Positions 27,401-36,357 of a stretch of 64,000 bases of DNA are shown here, one piece after another. The stretch's first letter is position 1. Each line of letters begins with the position of its first letter. Position numbers and translations under genes: made by a program. The DNA is taken from NCBI GenBank assembly GCA_029880545.1, contig JAOUOD010000005.1, forward strand, positions 62,001-126,000, in the 5' to 3' direction. This DNA comes from Gammaproteobacteria bacterium (GTDB lineage: Bacteria > Pseudomonadota > Gammaproteobacteria > Acidiferrobacterales > SZUA-150). The notes beneath the pieces are model-generated. The model ran no database searches and was not told the DNA's origin. It saw only the letters and a program-made list of their open reading frames with translations.

Positions 27401-27598
27401 GAAGCAAGACATTATGGCGTTGTTACAGATACGTTGATTTCGGTCATGGCGAACATGGCCGGCAAGAACTGGACTTCGAATATCGAGTCCGCCTGGCGGG
27501 ATCTTCTGAATGTTGCAAGTACGGTGATGCTGTCTGCCGGCGCCGGAGCGACGGTCGGGGGCGTTAACAGAATTGGCGTGAAAGAGGCTAAGCAATGA
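24437..27598 (+). CDS. cheA: CheA histidine kinase with degenerate and intact globin domains
   Basis: A 1053-residue chemotaxis kinase. P1 (1-125) has phospho-His46 in FRGAHSIKGGA. Two copies of an acidic motif (DEFENLLDTLHGKGKGP and EEFDALLDQLHGEGRGP) lie at about 144-188. A P2-like domain is at 203-290. A globin-like domain without heme ligands follows (about 322-440), then P3 (478-545), P4 ATPase (546-728; HLVRNAIDHG, DDGAGL, GRGVGMDV) and the CheW-like P5 (731-870). Residues 903-1035 form a complete globin with Tyr930 (B10), Phe943 (CD1), Gln951 (E7) and His983 (F8). CheA is normally 650-750 residues with no globin. Heme binding is inferred. It overlaps cheW by 4 bases. Confidence 0.93.
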   Translation: MDLSQFHDTFFEESAEGLDDMENALLNLDTSGDYEEDINTIFRGAHSIKGGAATFGFSRVADFTHIMETLLDKVRSGDRQISRDDIDLFLRSVDCIREMLSVMQHGGDIDEDNVSTVQAQLDSVLKGGVSTTASAGNDDLITEDEFENLLDTLHGKGKGPVTSVANEDITDEEFDALLDQLHGEGRGPTDPGQTASDQAAGNGIVGWNIHFVPEPEMLRTGNDPLRILRELEDIGEVETRVNVDQLPTLDQLVAEDCYLGWHIKVKTGADMDTVREVFAWVEDQCKLLIEPMSGTDKWSGNAVVSREKESVAAARESGSDVEESFMVLMPGFAGIFKQAASGFPELLKTVLGNKGGIAHVQGLVLDAVENLVAKNGNADAVAEQLKRLASALDKSGIDRLTAEQSLKELLKSCAELSGKQWKPQWTQAWNQLLAPGLKLVAEKTEKKHDELPKTIKPAVQDDPSRAAAADKAEAAKRNVNTEASSIRVSIDKVDELINMVGELVITQSMLSQLGEKFEMKHLQAMRDGLAELENNTRQLQESVMRIRMLPISFAFNRFPRMVRDISGKLAKKIDLKMTGEQTELDKTVMEKIGDPLVHLVRNAIDHGIERPADRVAKGKPETGTLHLNAYHQGGNIVIEIKDDGAGLNTEKILSKAREKGVISGDESLSEQDIHNLIFHPGFSTADQVSDLSGRGVGMDVVRKNIRALGGQVEIASKEGHGSTITIRLPLTLAILDGQTVSVGNETYIIPLVSIVESIQAKSDMVSMVAGRGEVFRLRDEYLPILRLYWLFGVENPVTNIDEGLLVVVEGDGVRVGLFVDDLLGQQQVVIKSLETNFRKVEGLSGATILGDGTVSMIVDVPGLIALNRHKKGNPLEDLAARNKSMPKLRFDSNTGVSMGRGNSLGIDARTIRDSFALLADRADELVDRFYEKLLAKQDVAALFVNTDMDEQKNKLAGAIGFVVKNLDNTEVLVAELNNMGVRHKHYGAEARHYGVVTDTLISVMANMAGKNWTSNIESAWRDLLNVASTVMLSAGAGATVGGVNRIGVKEAKQ

Positions 27599-28131
27599 GC
27601 GAATTTAGTGCGGGAAGTATGAATGACATGAATGACCGGGACAGTGCCGGTGGTATTGATTCCGATACTGACCAGTACCTGACCTTTATGTTGGCCAACG
27701 AGGAATATGGTGTCGATATCCTGCGTGTGCAGGAGATCAAGGGCTGGGATACCGTTACCCATATTCCCAACACGCCGGATTACATCAAGGGTGTGCTGAA
27801 CTTGCGTGGCACGATCGTGCCGATCATTGACCTGCGCCTGCGTTTTGGTCTTGACCCGATTCCCTATGGCACGACAACAGTAATTGTTGTTGTTCGGGTT
27901 ATGGATGGTGAAAAGACGCGCACCATGGGCATTGTTGTTGATGGTGTATCCGACGTATATGACATCTCACCCGAATCGATCAGCCCGACCCCGGAATTCG
28001 GCGGCTCTATCAAGACTGGCTACCTGAAGGGTATGGCCACGCTTGACGAAAAGATGGTCATTATTCTTGATATTGATTTTCTTTGCAGTGGCAAGGAACT
28101 GGAAAACCCCGGGCAGCCTGCTGCTGCCTGA
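27595..28131 (+). CDS. cheW: Chemotaxis coupling protein CheW
   Basis: A 178-residue CheW linking the receptor to CheA. The SH3-like fold is recognisable from YLTFMLANEEYGVDILRVQE and IPNTPDYIKGVLNLRG, followed by IVPIIDLRLRFG. The first ~30 residues are an extra acidic, Met/Asp-rich extension; a start at 27619 or 27628 would shorten it. It starts in an ATGA overlap with cheA. Confidence 0.95.
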   Translation: MSEFSAGSMNDMNDRDSAGGIDSDTDQYLTFMLANEEYGVDILRVQEIKGWDTVTHIPNTPDYIKGVLNLRGTIVPIIDLRLRFGLDPIPYGTTTVIVVVRVMDGEKTRTMGIVVDGVSDVYDISPESISPTPEFGGSIKTGYLKGMATLDEKMVIILDIDFLCSGKELENPGQPAAA

Positions 28132-28154
28132 TCAGGGAACACAGGGAACGGGTT

Positions 28155-28913
28155 ATGCGAATTATTGCGGTAATGAACCAGAAAGGCGGTGTTGGCAAGA
28201 CCACTACGTCTATTAACCTGGCTCATGCCCTGGCCCTGGCCGGTAACCGTGTATTTGGCATTGACATGGATCCGCAGGGACAGTTCGGCCTCGGTTTTGG
28301 TGTTGTCGATCCGATTACCGGCGTCGACGATGTATTGCTGTCAGGTTCATTGTTGACCGATGTCAGGCTGGAGGTGCGCGACCGGCTTTGGGTTGCGCCT
28401 GCAGGCCCTCGCCTGAGTGATGCCGAACACATAACCGAGGGTGGCAGCAAGCGTGGCTGGCTACTGAAAAATGCCATCGACCAGTTACCCGATGACTACG
28501 ACTACGTGGTTATCGATTGCCCTCCTTCAGCAGGATTGCTCGGCATGAATGCATTGTTCGCTGCGGACGAAGTGCTGATTCCGGTTTCCGGAGATTATTT
28601 TGGGCTGCATGGATTGTCCCGGCTGATGGAGCTGTTCGGTCATATCGAAAGTGCGCTGGGGGCCGAACTAAAGAAATGGGTTGTTGTAACGCGCTTCCAG
28701 GAGCGCAGACGATTGGCCCGGGATGTGCGCGAGAAGCTCGTGTCCTATTTCCCGGGAAAGGTGCTGAATACATCGATTCGTGAAACAGTTGCGTTGGCAG
28801 AGAGTCCAAGCTTTACGCAAACGATTTTCGAGTACAAGGCTAATGGAAATGGTGCCGATGATTATCGTTCATTGGCTGAAGATATCGTTTTAGGGAGAAC
28901 TATCCATGGCTAA
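28155..28913 (+). CDS. ParA-family ATPase of the chemosensory operon (PpfA-like by context)
   Basis: A 252-residue ParA/Soj-type ATPase. The deviant Walker [10 protein letters not shown] lies at residues 9-17, followed by the MDPQGQ and [16 protein letters not shown] segments. The start is the ATG at 28155, which begins the [11 protein letters not shown] strand. A start at 28083 would add 24 residues inside cheW. It overlaps the receptor gene by 8 bases. In Rhodobacter a ParA homologue, PpfA, positions the cytoplasmic chemoreceptor cluster and is encoded with it. The receptor here is soluble, so the same job is likely. No ParB or centromere-like repeats are seen. Confidence 0.88.
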   Translation: MRIIAVMNQKGGVGKTTTSINLAHALALAGNRVFGIDMDPQGQFGLGFGVVDPITGVDDVLLSGSLLTDVRLEVRDRLWVAPAGPRLSDAEHITEGGSKRGWLLKNAIDQLPDDYDYVVIDCPPSAGLLGMNALFAADEVLIPVSGDYFGLHGLSRLMELFGHIESALGAELKKWVVVTRFQERRRLARDVREKLVSYFPGKVLNTSIRETVALAESPSFTQTIFEYKANGNGADDYRSLAEDIVLGRTIHG

Positions 28914-31815
28914 GAAGCAGGCAGCCAAGATCGGGCATGATCCACTTGGCTGGATGAAAGGAAATGATGAGCCAGGCGGGAACGACACACCCTCGCCGGT
29001 GAAGTCGTCAACGGACAGCGGATCTGATCCGGACGAGGCATCGAACCCGCTGGGTTTGAAGATTGATCTTCTGGAAACCAGTTTCAATGCATTGGCCCCG
29101 AAGGGCGAGAAACTGGTTGCACGATTCTACGAGGAGTTGTTCAAACGACATCCTGAAGTAGTGCCCATGTTCGCCAATACGACCCAGGCCAAGCAGCAGA
29201 AGAAGCTGCTCAGCGCGCTGGTTCTGGTGGTGAACAATCTGCGCAAGCCTGATGTTCTGGCCAAGGCGCTGACTGAAATGGGAAAGCGCCATCAGCATTA
29301 TGGGGCCGTAGAGGCGCACTATGGTGTTGTGGCGGGCGTATTGCTTGATGTCATGGCAGAGATTGCCGGCGATCTTTGGACCAACGAGCTCTATGGCGCC
29401 TGGAAACAGGCACTGGAAACCGTGGCCAAGGTCATGTTAGACGGATACACGAATGAGGAGAGTAATAAAATGGCGGCATCACCTGAAACGATGACGGCAG
29501 CTTTCTCGGCAGAGCCCGAGGGCATAGTCGATGATTTAAATATACTGATGAACATACTTGAATTCGCGCCCATCAACATCATGATGGCGGACGCGGACGA
29601 GAATATTATTTTCGTCAACAAGAAGGCGCGTGACATTCTTACGTCTATTGAGGGCGAATTGGCCAAGTATCTTCCCGGGTTTCGTGTCAGCGAAGTCGTC
29701 GGCGGCAGTATTCACCGGTATCACAAGGATCCGGCGGCGATCAAGAATCTGCTGCAGTCTCTGCGACCGGGTGACAAGCGCCAGGGCAAGATCACGCCAG
29801 GACACTTTGTGTTCGAGCACGAAACGCGTGTACTGGTGAATTCCAAGGGTGTGCGCATGGGTTACGTTGTCCAGTGGAATGATGTGACCGAGCAGCGCAA
29901 GAACGAGGAACAGGCATTCAGACTGCAGAAAGCGGTGGATGGTGCCCAGACCGCGATGATGATGATTGATCGTGACCTGGTCATTACCTATGCCAACGAG
30001 GAAACGATCAAGCTGTTACGTCGCTACGAAGATATCCTGCGCAGTCTGTATCCAGCGTTTTCCGTGGACAAGGCCATTGGCTCCTGTATTGACATGTTTC
30101 ACAAGAACCCGGCCCATCAGCGTCGCCTGCTGGATGATCCGCGCAACCTGCCTTATGAAACCGATATTCAGGTAGGCCCGCTGACCTTCCATATTCGTGC
30201 ATCGGCCATTCTGGATCTCAGCGGAAAGTATATCGGCAACACCCTGGAATGGGACGATGTTACCGAAACCCGCAAAAAAGAGATTGAGGTGGCGCGCCTG
30301 CAATCGGCCATCCAGGGTGCTCAGACCAACATCATGATGTGTGATACCGACCTGACGATCACTTATGTCAACCCGGCGGTGCAGGCCATGATGGCCAAGC
30401 GCGAAAGCGCGTTGCGTTCCGTATTCCCGGGCTTTGACAGCAAGAACCTGATCGGCCAATGCATTGACAAGTTCCACAGGAATCCGGCACACCAGCGGTC
30501 GTTGCTGGCCGATATGAACCGGTTGCCGGCATCCGCAGAAATGCGACTGGCCGACGTGGAATTCCGGGTCAATGCTACCGCCATCGTCGGACCTAAAGGC
30601 GAATGGATGGGTAACATGGTCGAATGGGTGGATATTACCGAGCAGAAAGACGCCGAGCGCCAGATCGAAAGCATGATCGATGCCGCGGTAACCGGTGACT
30701 TGTCCACTCGCATTGATACCAGTAACTACGAAGGCTTCCTGAAAGGCCTGGGTGACGGCATCAATGAAATGCTGGATGCCATGGCCGGGCCAATGGGTGA
30801 GTCCATTGACGTTATGAAGGAACTGGCCAAGGGTGGCCTGACCAAGTCCATGACCGGCGAGTACCAGGGTGAGTTCAAGTCCCTGGCAGACGCGGTGAAT
30901 ACGTCCATATCAAACCTGTTTGAGATGGTTACCAAGATTCGCCAGGCGTCAGGCGCCATTGCTACCGGTGCCGGTGAAATTTCGGAAGGCAATACCAATC
31001 TCAGTCAGCGTACCGAAGAACAGGCTTCCTCCCTGGAAGAAACTGCTTCGAGCATGGAAGAGATTACCAGTACGGTCAAACAAAATGCAGACAATGCCCG
31101 CCAGGCAAACCAGCTGGCCAATGCCGCGAGGCAGACAGCCGAACAGGGTGGTGATGTGGTCGGCAAGGCCGTGAAGGCAATGAGCGAAATCAATGCCAGT
31201 TCACGCAAGATTGCTGACATCATCGGCGTTATAGATGAAATCGCGTTCCAGACCAACCTGCTGGCATTGAATGCGGCTGTCGAAGCAGCGCGTGCCGGTG
31301 AACAGGGTCGTGGTTTCGCGGTAGTTGCCGCGGAAGTACGTAACCTGGCGCAGCGCTCTGCTACTGCCGCCAAGGAGATCAAGGACCTGATCAGTGACTC
31401 TGTCGAGAAGGTGAAGGAAGGTTCAAGCCTGGTTGACAAGTCCGGTTCAACACTCAACGAAATCATGGCTGGCGTCAAAAAGGTGTCCGACATTATTTCC
31501 GAGATTGCTGCGGCCAGCCAGGAACAGTCATCCGGTATTGAGCAGGTCAACAAGGCTGTAATGCAGATGGACGAAATGACCCAGCAAAATGCCGCGCTTG
31601 TCGAGCAGGCCGCCGCCGCCAGCAAGTCTATGGATGACCAGGCTCGTGGCATGAGTGAACTGATGGAATACTTTGATCTCGGCCAGGGTTCGGCCCCGGT
31701 CACCCAGTCGCGCAGGTCTGCGCCACCGGTCAATCGTTCACCGTCTTCATCACGTTCAGCGCCGGCAACTTCACGCAAATCCACCAGTTCTGACAGCGAG
31801 TGGGAAGAGTTCTAG
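28906..31815 (+). CDS. Soluble globin-triple-PAS-HAMP methyl-accepting chemoreceptor
   Basis: A 969-residue receptor with no transmembrane helix. A flexible N-terminus contains a basic KKQAAK stretch and a DPLGW motif (12-16). A globin follows (51-182) with Tyr75, Phe89, Gln97 and His129 at the B10, CD1, E7 and F8 positions. Three homologous PAS domains (208-330, 340-455, 465-580) each keep a His (273, 399, 524) and a Trp (324, 449, 574) spaced 50-51 apart, close to the heme-His234 and Trp283 of Pseudomonas Aer2 as I recall them. Two HAMP-like units (590-680) lead to the signalling domain (680-925) with the standard hairpin tip. The tail ends EWEEF, a CheR-tethering pentapeptide. Gas sensing is inferred. 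Confidence 0.92.
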   Translation: MAKKQAAKIGHDPLGWMKGNDEPGGNDTPSPVKSSTDSGSDPDEASNPLGLKIDLLETSFNALAPKGEKLVARFYEELFKRHPEVVPMFANTTQAKQQKKLLSALVLVVNNLRKPDVLAKALTEMGKRHQHYGAVEAHYGVVAGVLLDVMAEIAGDLWTNELYGAWKQALETVAKVMLDGYTNEESNKMAASPETMTAAFSAEPEGIVDDLNILMNILEFAPINIMMADADENIIFVNKKARDILTSIEGELAKYLPGFRVSEVVGGSIHRYHKDPAAIKNLLQSLRPGDKRQGKITPGHFVFEHETRVLVNSKGVRMGYVVQWNDVTEQRKNEEQAFRLQKAVDGAQTAMMMIDRDLVITYANEETIKLLRRYEDILRSLYPAFSVDKAIGSCIDMFHKNPAHQRRLLDDPRNLPYETDIQVGPLTFHIRASAILDLSGKYIGNTLEWDDVTETRKKEIEVARLQSAIQGAQTNIMMCDTDLTITYVNPAVQAMMAKRESALRSVFPGFDSKNLIGQCIDKFHRNPAHQRSLLADMNRLPASAEMRLADVEFRVNATAIVGPKGEWMGNMVEWVDITEQKDAERQIESMIDAAVTGDLSTRIDTSNYEGFLKGLGDGINEMLDAMAGPMGESIDVMKELAKGGLTKSMTGEYQGEFKSLADAVNTSISNLFEMVTKIRQASGAIATGAGEISEGNTNLSQRTEEQASSLEETASSMEEITSTVKQNADNARQANQLANAARQTAEQGGDVVGKAVKAMSEINASSRKIADIIGVIDEIAFQTNLLALNAAVEAARAGEQGRGFAVVAAEVRNLAQRSATAAKEIKDLISDSVEKVKEGSSLVDKSGSTLNEIMAGVKKVSDIISEIAAASQEQSSGIEQVNKAVMQMDEMTQQNAALVEQAAAASKSMDDQARGMSELMEYFDLGQGSAPVTQSRRSAPPVNRSPSSSRSAPATSRKSTSSDSEWEEF

Positions 31816-31911
31816 GCGCTCGTCTCGGTACTGAAAGTCCGGACCGGTTATATGTGCCGGTCCGGACAGGGTTGGAAAATAAGCAGCGTCAAAGGCGTTG
31901 GTGAATAACAC

Positions 31912-32742
31912 ATGAATGAACGAGATTTTGAATTTACTGACAGGGATTTCAAGTATATTCGTCAGTTGGTAACGGAAAATACCGGTATCGTCCTTGGTGA
32001 ACATAAGCGGGACATGGTCTATGGCCGACTGGTTCGACGCCTGAAGGTGCACAAGATCAGGCGTTTTTCAGACTACTGCGACATTATCAAGAGTGGTGAT
32101 GAGCAGGAGATGATCGAGCTGGTGAATTCACTGACGACCAATCTCACTTCGTTCTTCCGGGAAAATCATCATTTCGAATACCTGAAGAAGACGGTGTTGC
32201 CGGAACTGATGAAAATAAACGCGCTGACACGACGTATTCGCATCTGGTCAGCTGGTTGCTCAACCGGCGAGGAACCGTACTCCATTGCCATGGTGGTTAA
32301 CGAGGTGATCCCAAGGAACGCGGGCTGGGATGTAAGGATTCTGGCAACCGACCTGGATTCCAATGTCGTCGCCAAGGCCAGCTCCGGTATCTATGACATC
32401 AGCCGGGTCGAAGGTATCGATCGCGGCCGTACAGGAAAATGGATGCGAAAGGGTCGGGGTGACCACGCCGGCAGCGTGATGATGGGAAGCGAGCTGCGCG
32501 AGATGATTACATTCAAGCAGCTGAACCTGTTACACGACTGGCCAATGAAGGGCCCGTTTGATGTAATCTTTTGCCGCAACGTGGTGATATATTTCGACAA
32601 GGATACGCAGCGCGTCTTGTTCAATCGGTATGCTGATCTGATGGCAAATCACGGAACACTTTTCATAGGGCATTCGGAATCATTGTTCAAGGTCTCTGAC
32701 AGGTTCAAGCTGATTGGGCAAACCATGTATAACAAGGTGTGA
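31912..32742 (+). CDS. cheR: Chemoreceptor methyltransferase CheR
   Basis: A 276-residue methyltransferase that adds methyl groups to receptor glutamates using S-adenosylmethionine. It has an N-terminal helical domain, the SAM motif WSAGCSTGEEPYSIAM (about 113-128), ILATDLDSNVVAKA, and FDVIFCRNVVIYF. It lies directly downstream of a receptor with a W-x-x-F C-terminal pentapeptide, so tethered methylation is likely. It abuts cheD without a gap. Confidence 0.96.
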   Translation: MNERDFEFTDRDFKYIRQLVTENTGIVLGEHKRDMVYGRLVRRLKVHKIRRFSDYCDIIKSGDEQEMIELVNSLTTNLTSFFRENHHFEYLKKTVLPELMKINALTRRIRIWSAGCSTGEEPYSIAMVVNEVIPRNAGWDVRILATDLDSNVVAKASSGIYDISRVEGIDRGRTGKWMRKGRGDHAGSVMMGSELREMITFKQLNLLHDWPMKGPFDVIFCRNVVIYFDKDTQRVLFNRYADLMANHGTLFIGHSESLFKVSDRFKLIGQTMYNKV

Positions 32743-32745
32743 TTG

Positions 32746-33384
32746 ATGTTGTCAGGCAGCCACGAGGACAGGCCAAAACAACCCAGGGTGTTGCGGGGGT
32801 TTTCGCACATCAACCGGTACTGGGACCGCGAGCGTCGCTGTTATGGCGCCAAGATAACGCCAGGGCAGTTTTATGTCAGTACTGAGGGAGAGCAGATTGT
32901 CACCGTGCTCGGTTCCTGTGTGTCGGCTTGCGTCCGTGATCCCATATTCAATATAGGCGGCATGAACCATTTCATGTTGCCAAGCGGTGAAAATGGCAAC
33001 TGGGGCGACTCGATAAATGGCTCCACGCGCTATGGCAACTTCGCCATGGAGCAACTGGTCAACACCATACTGCAAAATGGCGGCAGCCGGGAAAACCTTG
33101 AAGTCAAACTGGTCGGCGGTGGCAAGATTCTCAATGCCATGACCGACATTGGCAGCAAGAATATCGAGTTCGTACGCGAGTATGTGAAAATGGAAGGATT
33201 CCGCGTGGTGTCGGAAGATCTTGGTGATATTTATCCACGAAAGGTGCTGTACCTGCCTGACACCGGGAAACTGCTGGTGAAGAAACTTCGCTCACTTCAT
33301 AACACCACGATTCTGGAGCGTGAAGCCAGTTACAGCCGTGATATTAATGTTGAACCGGTAAGCGGTGAAATCGAGCTATTCTGA
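32746..33384 (+). CDS. cheD: Chemoreceptor glutamine deamidase CheD
   Basis: A 212-residue CheD, which deamidates receptor glutamines and can bind CheY-type partners. The catalytic Cys58 ([10 protein letters not shown]) and His75 (GGMNHFMLP) are 17 apart, as in Thermotoga CheD. The start is placed at the ATG at 32746, four bases after the cheR stop; a TTG at 32743 is directly adjacent. It overlaps cheB by one base. CheD at this place is typical of the cheR2-cheD-cheB2 arrangement. Confidence 0.94.
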   Translation: MLSGSHEDRPKQPRVLRGFSHINRYWDRERRCYGAKITPGQFYVSTEGEQIVTVLGSCVSACVRDPIFNIGGMNHFMLPSGENGNWGDSINGSTRYGNFAMEQLVNTILQNGGSRENLEVKLVGGGKILNAMTDIGSKNIEFVREYVKMEGFRVVSEDLGDIYPRKVLYLPDTGKLLVKKLRSLHNTTILEREASYSRDINVEPVSGEIELF

Positions 33385-34493
33385 TGGAAGCGTTGTCTGC
33401 GAACAGTAAGATCAAGGTTTTGATTGTTGACGATTCGGCCCTGGTTCGCCAGATGCTGACAGAGATTCTTGAAAAGGACCCATCAATAGAGGTGGTGGGC
33501 GTTGCCGCAGACCCCTACGTGGCGCGTGAGAAAATCAAGAAACTCAATCCCGATGTCATCACGCTGGATGTCGAAATGCCACGCATGGACGGCCTCACGT
33601 TTCTCGGCAACCTGATGCGACTTCGGCCAATGCCGGTGGTGATGGTCTCGACTTTGACAGAGAAAGGCGCGGATACTACGTTGCAGGCGTTGGAGCTTGG
33701 CGCGATCGATTTTGTTTCCAAGCCGAAAACCGATTTTGCCCACACCATTACTGACTACTCCGAAGAACTCGCAGGAAAAATCAAGACCGCAGCAAAGGCC
33801 AATATTCGTGCGCTGGATCCATCGCGCATCAAGCGGTCGCCTGACGGTGGCCTGGATGTGGCGCCAAAGCTGTCTGCTGATGCGGTGCTGGCCCGTACCG
33901 GTGCGCCAAGACATTTTCGTACCACCGACAAGATAATTGCCATCGGCGCATCAACCGGAGGCACTGAAGCCATCAAGGAAGTGTTGATGGATATGCCACC
34001 GGACTCTCCCGGGATTGTCATTGCCCAGCATATTCCGGAAGCATTCAGCAAGCCGTTTGCCGAACGCATGAACCGTTGCTCGAAAATGCAGGTGTACGAA
34101 GCCGAGGATGGCCAGCAGATTGTTCCTGGGTCCGTGTATATTGCCCCGGGTAGCCACCACTTGCTGGTCGAGCGTGATGGCGCACGTTTTATCTGCCGAT
34201 TGAGTGATGGCCCACCGGTGAATCGCCATCGGCCCAGTGTCGACGTATTGTTCCGCTCGGTGGCACAAAACGTTGGTCAGAACTCGGTCGCTGCAATCCT
34301 CACTGGCATGGGTGATGATGGTGCCCGCGGCATGAAGGAAATGAAGGAGGCGGGCGCGGTGACAGTAGCCCAGGACGAGAAGACCAGCGTTGTCTGGGGA
34401 ATGCCTGGTTCCGCCGTTGCCCATGGTGGTGTTGATGACGTCATGCCGCTTGGTCGTATAGCGCGTCAGTTGTACAAGCTGGCAACCCGTTAA
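33384..34493 (+). CDS. cheB: Chemoreceptor methylesterase/deamidase CheB
   Basis: A 369-residue two-domain enzyme. The receiver has Asp16-Asp17 and phospho-Asp62 ([12 protein letters not shown]). The C-terminal esterase carries the Ser (GASTGG), His (AQHIPE) and Asp (GMGDDG) triad. CheA phosphorylation activates it to remove receptor methyl groups, giving adaptation together with CheR. It is the last gene of the operon. It is the only cheB in the window. Confidence 0.97.
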   Translation: MEALSANSKIKVLIVDDSALVRQMLTEILEKDPSIEVVGVAADPYVAREKIKKLNPDVITLDVEMPRMDGLTFLGNLMRLRPMPVVMVSTLTEKGADTTLQALELGAIDFVSKPKTDFAHTITDYSEELAGKIKTAAKANIRALDPSRIKRSPDGGLDVAPKLSADAVLARTGAPRHFRTTDKIIAIGASTGGTEAIKEVLMDMPPDSPGIVIAQHIPEAFSKPFAERMNRCSKMQVYEAEDGQQIVPGSVYIAPGSHHLLVERDGARFICRLSDGPPVNRHRPSVDVLFRSVAQNVGQNSVAAILTGMGDDGARGMKEMKEAGAVTVAQDEKTSVVWGMPGSAVAHGGVDDVMPLGRIARQLYKLATR

Positions 34494-34584
34494 GCAATTC
34501 AGCATATCCCCGTAAAAAATATCGGCGTAGCCCGGCGCGATCGCAACCGATTTCCTGTTTTACATCACTGGTTGACAGTCAGGC

Positions 34585-34600
34585 TGGCACGGAAGTTGCG
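34585..34600 (+). promoter_or_regulatory. Sigma-54 promoter of fliK
   Basis: TGGCACG-N4-TTGCG with GG at 34586-34587 and GC at 34598-34599; only the last base differs from TTGCW. The predicted start near 34611 is ~27 bases before the fliK ATG at 34638. It restarts flagellar transcription after the chemosensory operon. Confidence 0.85.
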
Positions 34601-34637
34601 ATATACCAGGCATGTTGTTTACGCGGACAATAAACTT

Positions 34638-35633
34638 ATGATGGTGTCGATCGAAGCAATATTCCCGGCCATGCTCGCTGGTGTGGAAAAAACCCTGCAA
34701 CCAGTCGAGCCTGGTGATTTCCAGTCTGTGCTGGACCAGTTATTGCCGCCTCAGCCCGGCAACGAAGGGCTGCAAATCTTGCCGGCGAGCCTGCAAAATT
34801 TGCCGGTATCGGCGGAATCAACAGCAAAACCGGTGTTGCCGGTTCTGCCCTTGCAGCAACCGGCAAACCTGTCGCCGGCGATACCGCGCGACATCGCCAG
34901 GCTGGGCGTAGCGGGCCTTGAGCCTGCAACCGGCGCAACATTACCCATCAACACGGCAGCGCGATTGATAGGCGTCAACACGGCGCCAGGCCTGGAAATG
35001 AAAACAGTAACGACTGACCTGGTTGCGGATGTGCCGGACGTCAACAGCGAGGAATTGTTAACGACAGTTAACAAACTAATGGAGCAATCCAGGCCCATGG
35101 TTGCCCAGGAGGCGGCTACCGCTGCAGCCAGTACTTATTCCATGACTTCAATGACGGGCATCCGAAATGACAATGCCCCGGCGAGCACATCCGGTCCTTC
35201 AATCATGGATGCCGAACTGGCGATGAATGAACCGGCCTGGGAATCCGGTATGGAACACAGGCTCAAGTGGATGATCAGCCAGCGTATCCAGCAGGCCGAA
35301 ATTCGATTGAGTCCACGCGAGCTGGGCGCGATTGACGTCAGCATCAGCATGGATGGTGATGCCGTACGCATTCATTTCAATACGGCCAGCCCGGCAGCCA
35401 AGGAGCTGGTGGAAGGGTCATTATTGCGTTTGCAGGATGCACTGGAATCCGATGGCCTGAGTCTCGGTCACTGTTCCGTGGGCAGTGGCGACAGTCGTTC
35501 GCGTTCCGGTTTTTCAGCCATGACTGAAACGGCAATGACAGCCGACAATGAGCCTGGCGACCACGACCAGGGAACAGAATCCACAGTTCACACAGTGATA
35601 TCATCGTCGGGGCTGCTCAATGTGTTTGCCTGA
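34638..35633 (+). CDS. fliK: Flagellar hook-length control protein FliK
   Basis: A 331-residue secreted ruler protein. The N-terminal two thirds are low-complexity (Pro, Ala, Thr, Gln rich). The C-terminal Flg_hook domain (about 225-300) is recognisable: EIRLSPRELGAIDVSISMDG and LVEGSLLRLQDALESDGL. FliK measures the hook and switches FlhB specificity. The ATG at 34638 (or 34641) is preferred because a TTG at 34572 would lie upstream of the predicted transcription start. Confidence 0.9.
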   Translation: MMVSIEAIFPAMLAGVEKTLQPVEPGDFQSVLDQLLPPQPGNEGLQILPASLQNLPVSAESTAKPVLPVLPLQQPANLSPAIPRDIARLGVAGLEPATGATLPINTAARLIGVNTAPGLEMKTVTTDLVADVPDVNSEELLTTVNKLMEQSRPMVAQEAATAAASTYSMTSMTGIRNDNAPASTSGPSIMDAELAMNEPAWESGMEHRLKWMISQRIQQAEIRLSPRELGAIDVSISMDGDAVRIHFNTASPAAKELVEGSLLRLQDALESDGLSLGHCSVGSGDSRSRSGFSAMTETAMTADNEPGDHDQGTESTVHTVISSSGLLNVFA

Positions 35634-35766
35634 CATGCCGATGAAAGCTTGACGCTTGTGATTTACTCGCGGTCAAAAGACGATCATGATGTCAAAAATC
35701 CGGCTTAACATCTGTTTACAATAACCAAACCCCTGTCAATTCAGATGCTTACAACTTGCTTCATGG

Positions 35767-35782
35767 TGGCATACGTCTTGCA
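35767..35782 (+). promoter_or_regulatory. Sigma-54 promoter of the fliL operon
   Basis: TGGCAT-N5-TTGCA with GG at 35768-35769 and GC at 35780-35781, exact spacing. The predicted start near 35793 is 31 bases before the chosen fliL ATG. This should drive fliLMNOPQR-flhB-flhA. Confidence 0.8.
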
Positions 35783-35823
35783 ACATCTGCTGCAGACGAT
35801 TGTTGATCATGGAGAAAGCCGGG

Positions 35824-36348
35824 ATGCCCAAAGACCAGGAAGCTGCAGAAGGTGCGGTTGCGCCTAACAGCAAAAAAAAGATCATCATAATTGTTGTTGT
35901 AGCACTGGTGCTGCTGTTGGGCGGCGTCGGTGCTTGGTTCATGTTTGCCGGCGGTGATGACAAGGACGCTGCCGAAAGCAAGGATGCAAAAACCCAGGAA
36001 GGCGGCAAGGATGCCGCGCCGGCACCTGTTGCGATGTACGTACCCCTGGACCCGCCGTTTATTGTCAATTTTTCTTCACCCGGGAAACGCATGCGTTTCC
36101 TGCAGTTGGCCATGCAGGTATCAACATTCAAGCAGCCGGTTGCTGACGCTGTGAATCTGCACATGCCCGCCATTCGCAATTCGCTGGTGTTGATCATAGG
36201 CAGCGAAACGCTGGAGTCACTTTCATCCATGGAGGGAAAGGAAGCGCTGCGGGTAAAAATTCACGAGGCGATAAACGCCATTGTCAAACAGCATACCGGG
36301 GAAGACGGTGTTGAATCCGTCTATTTCACCGGCTTTGTGATGCAGTAG
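35824..36348 (+). CDS. fliL: Flagellar basal-body protein FliL
   Basis: A 174-residue single-pass inner-membrane protein. A cytosolic tail (SKKK) precedes a strong helix (about 20-42), a charged linker, and then the periplasmic FliL domain (VPLDPPFIVNF, RFLQLAMQV). FliL surrounds the stator. The ATG at 35824 is chosen because GGAG lies 9 bases upstream and the FliL-type short cytosolic tail follows. Earlier TTG (35800) and ATG (35809) are possible. Confidence 0.92.
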   Translation: MPKDQEAAEGAVAPNSKKKIIIIVVVALVLLLGGVGAWFMFAGGDDKDAAESKDAKTQEGGKDAAPAPVAMYVPLDPPFIVNFSSPGKRMRFLQLAMQVSTFKQPVADAVNLHMPAIRNSLVLIIGSETLESLSSMEGKEALRVKIHEAINAIVKQHTGEDGVESVYFTGFVMQ

Positions 36349-36357
36349 GTTATCGCC

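Noticed and set aside
24437-27598. CheA-globin junction as a sequencing or assembly artefact
   Set aside because: The frame is continuous, codon use is uniform, the linker is plausible, and the downstream cheW keeps its ATGA overlap right after the globin.
28155-28913. Plasmid or chromosome partition locus
   Set aside because: No parB or repeat array is adjacent, and the gene sits inside a chemosensory operon.
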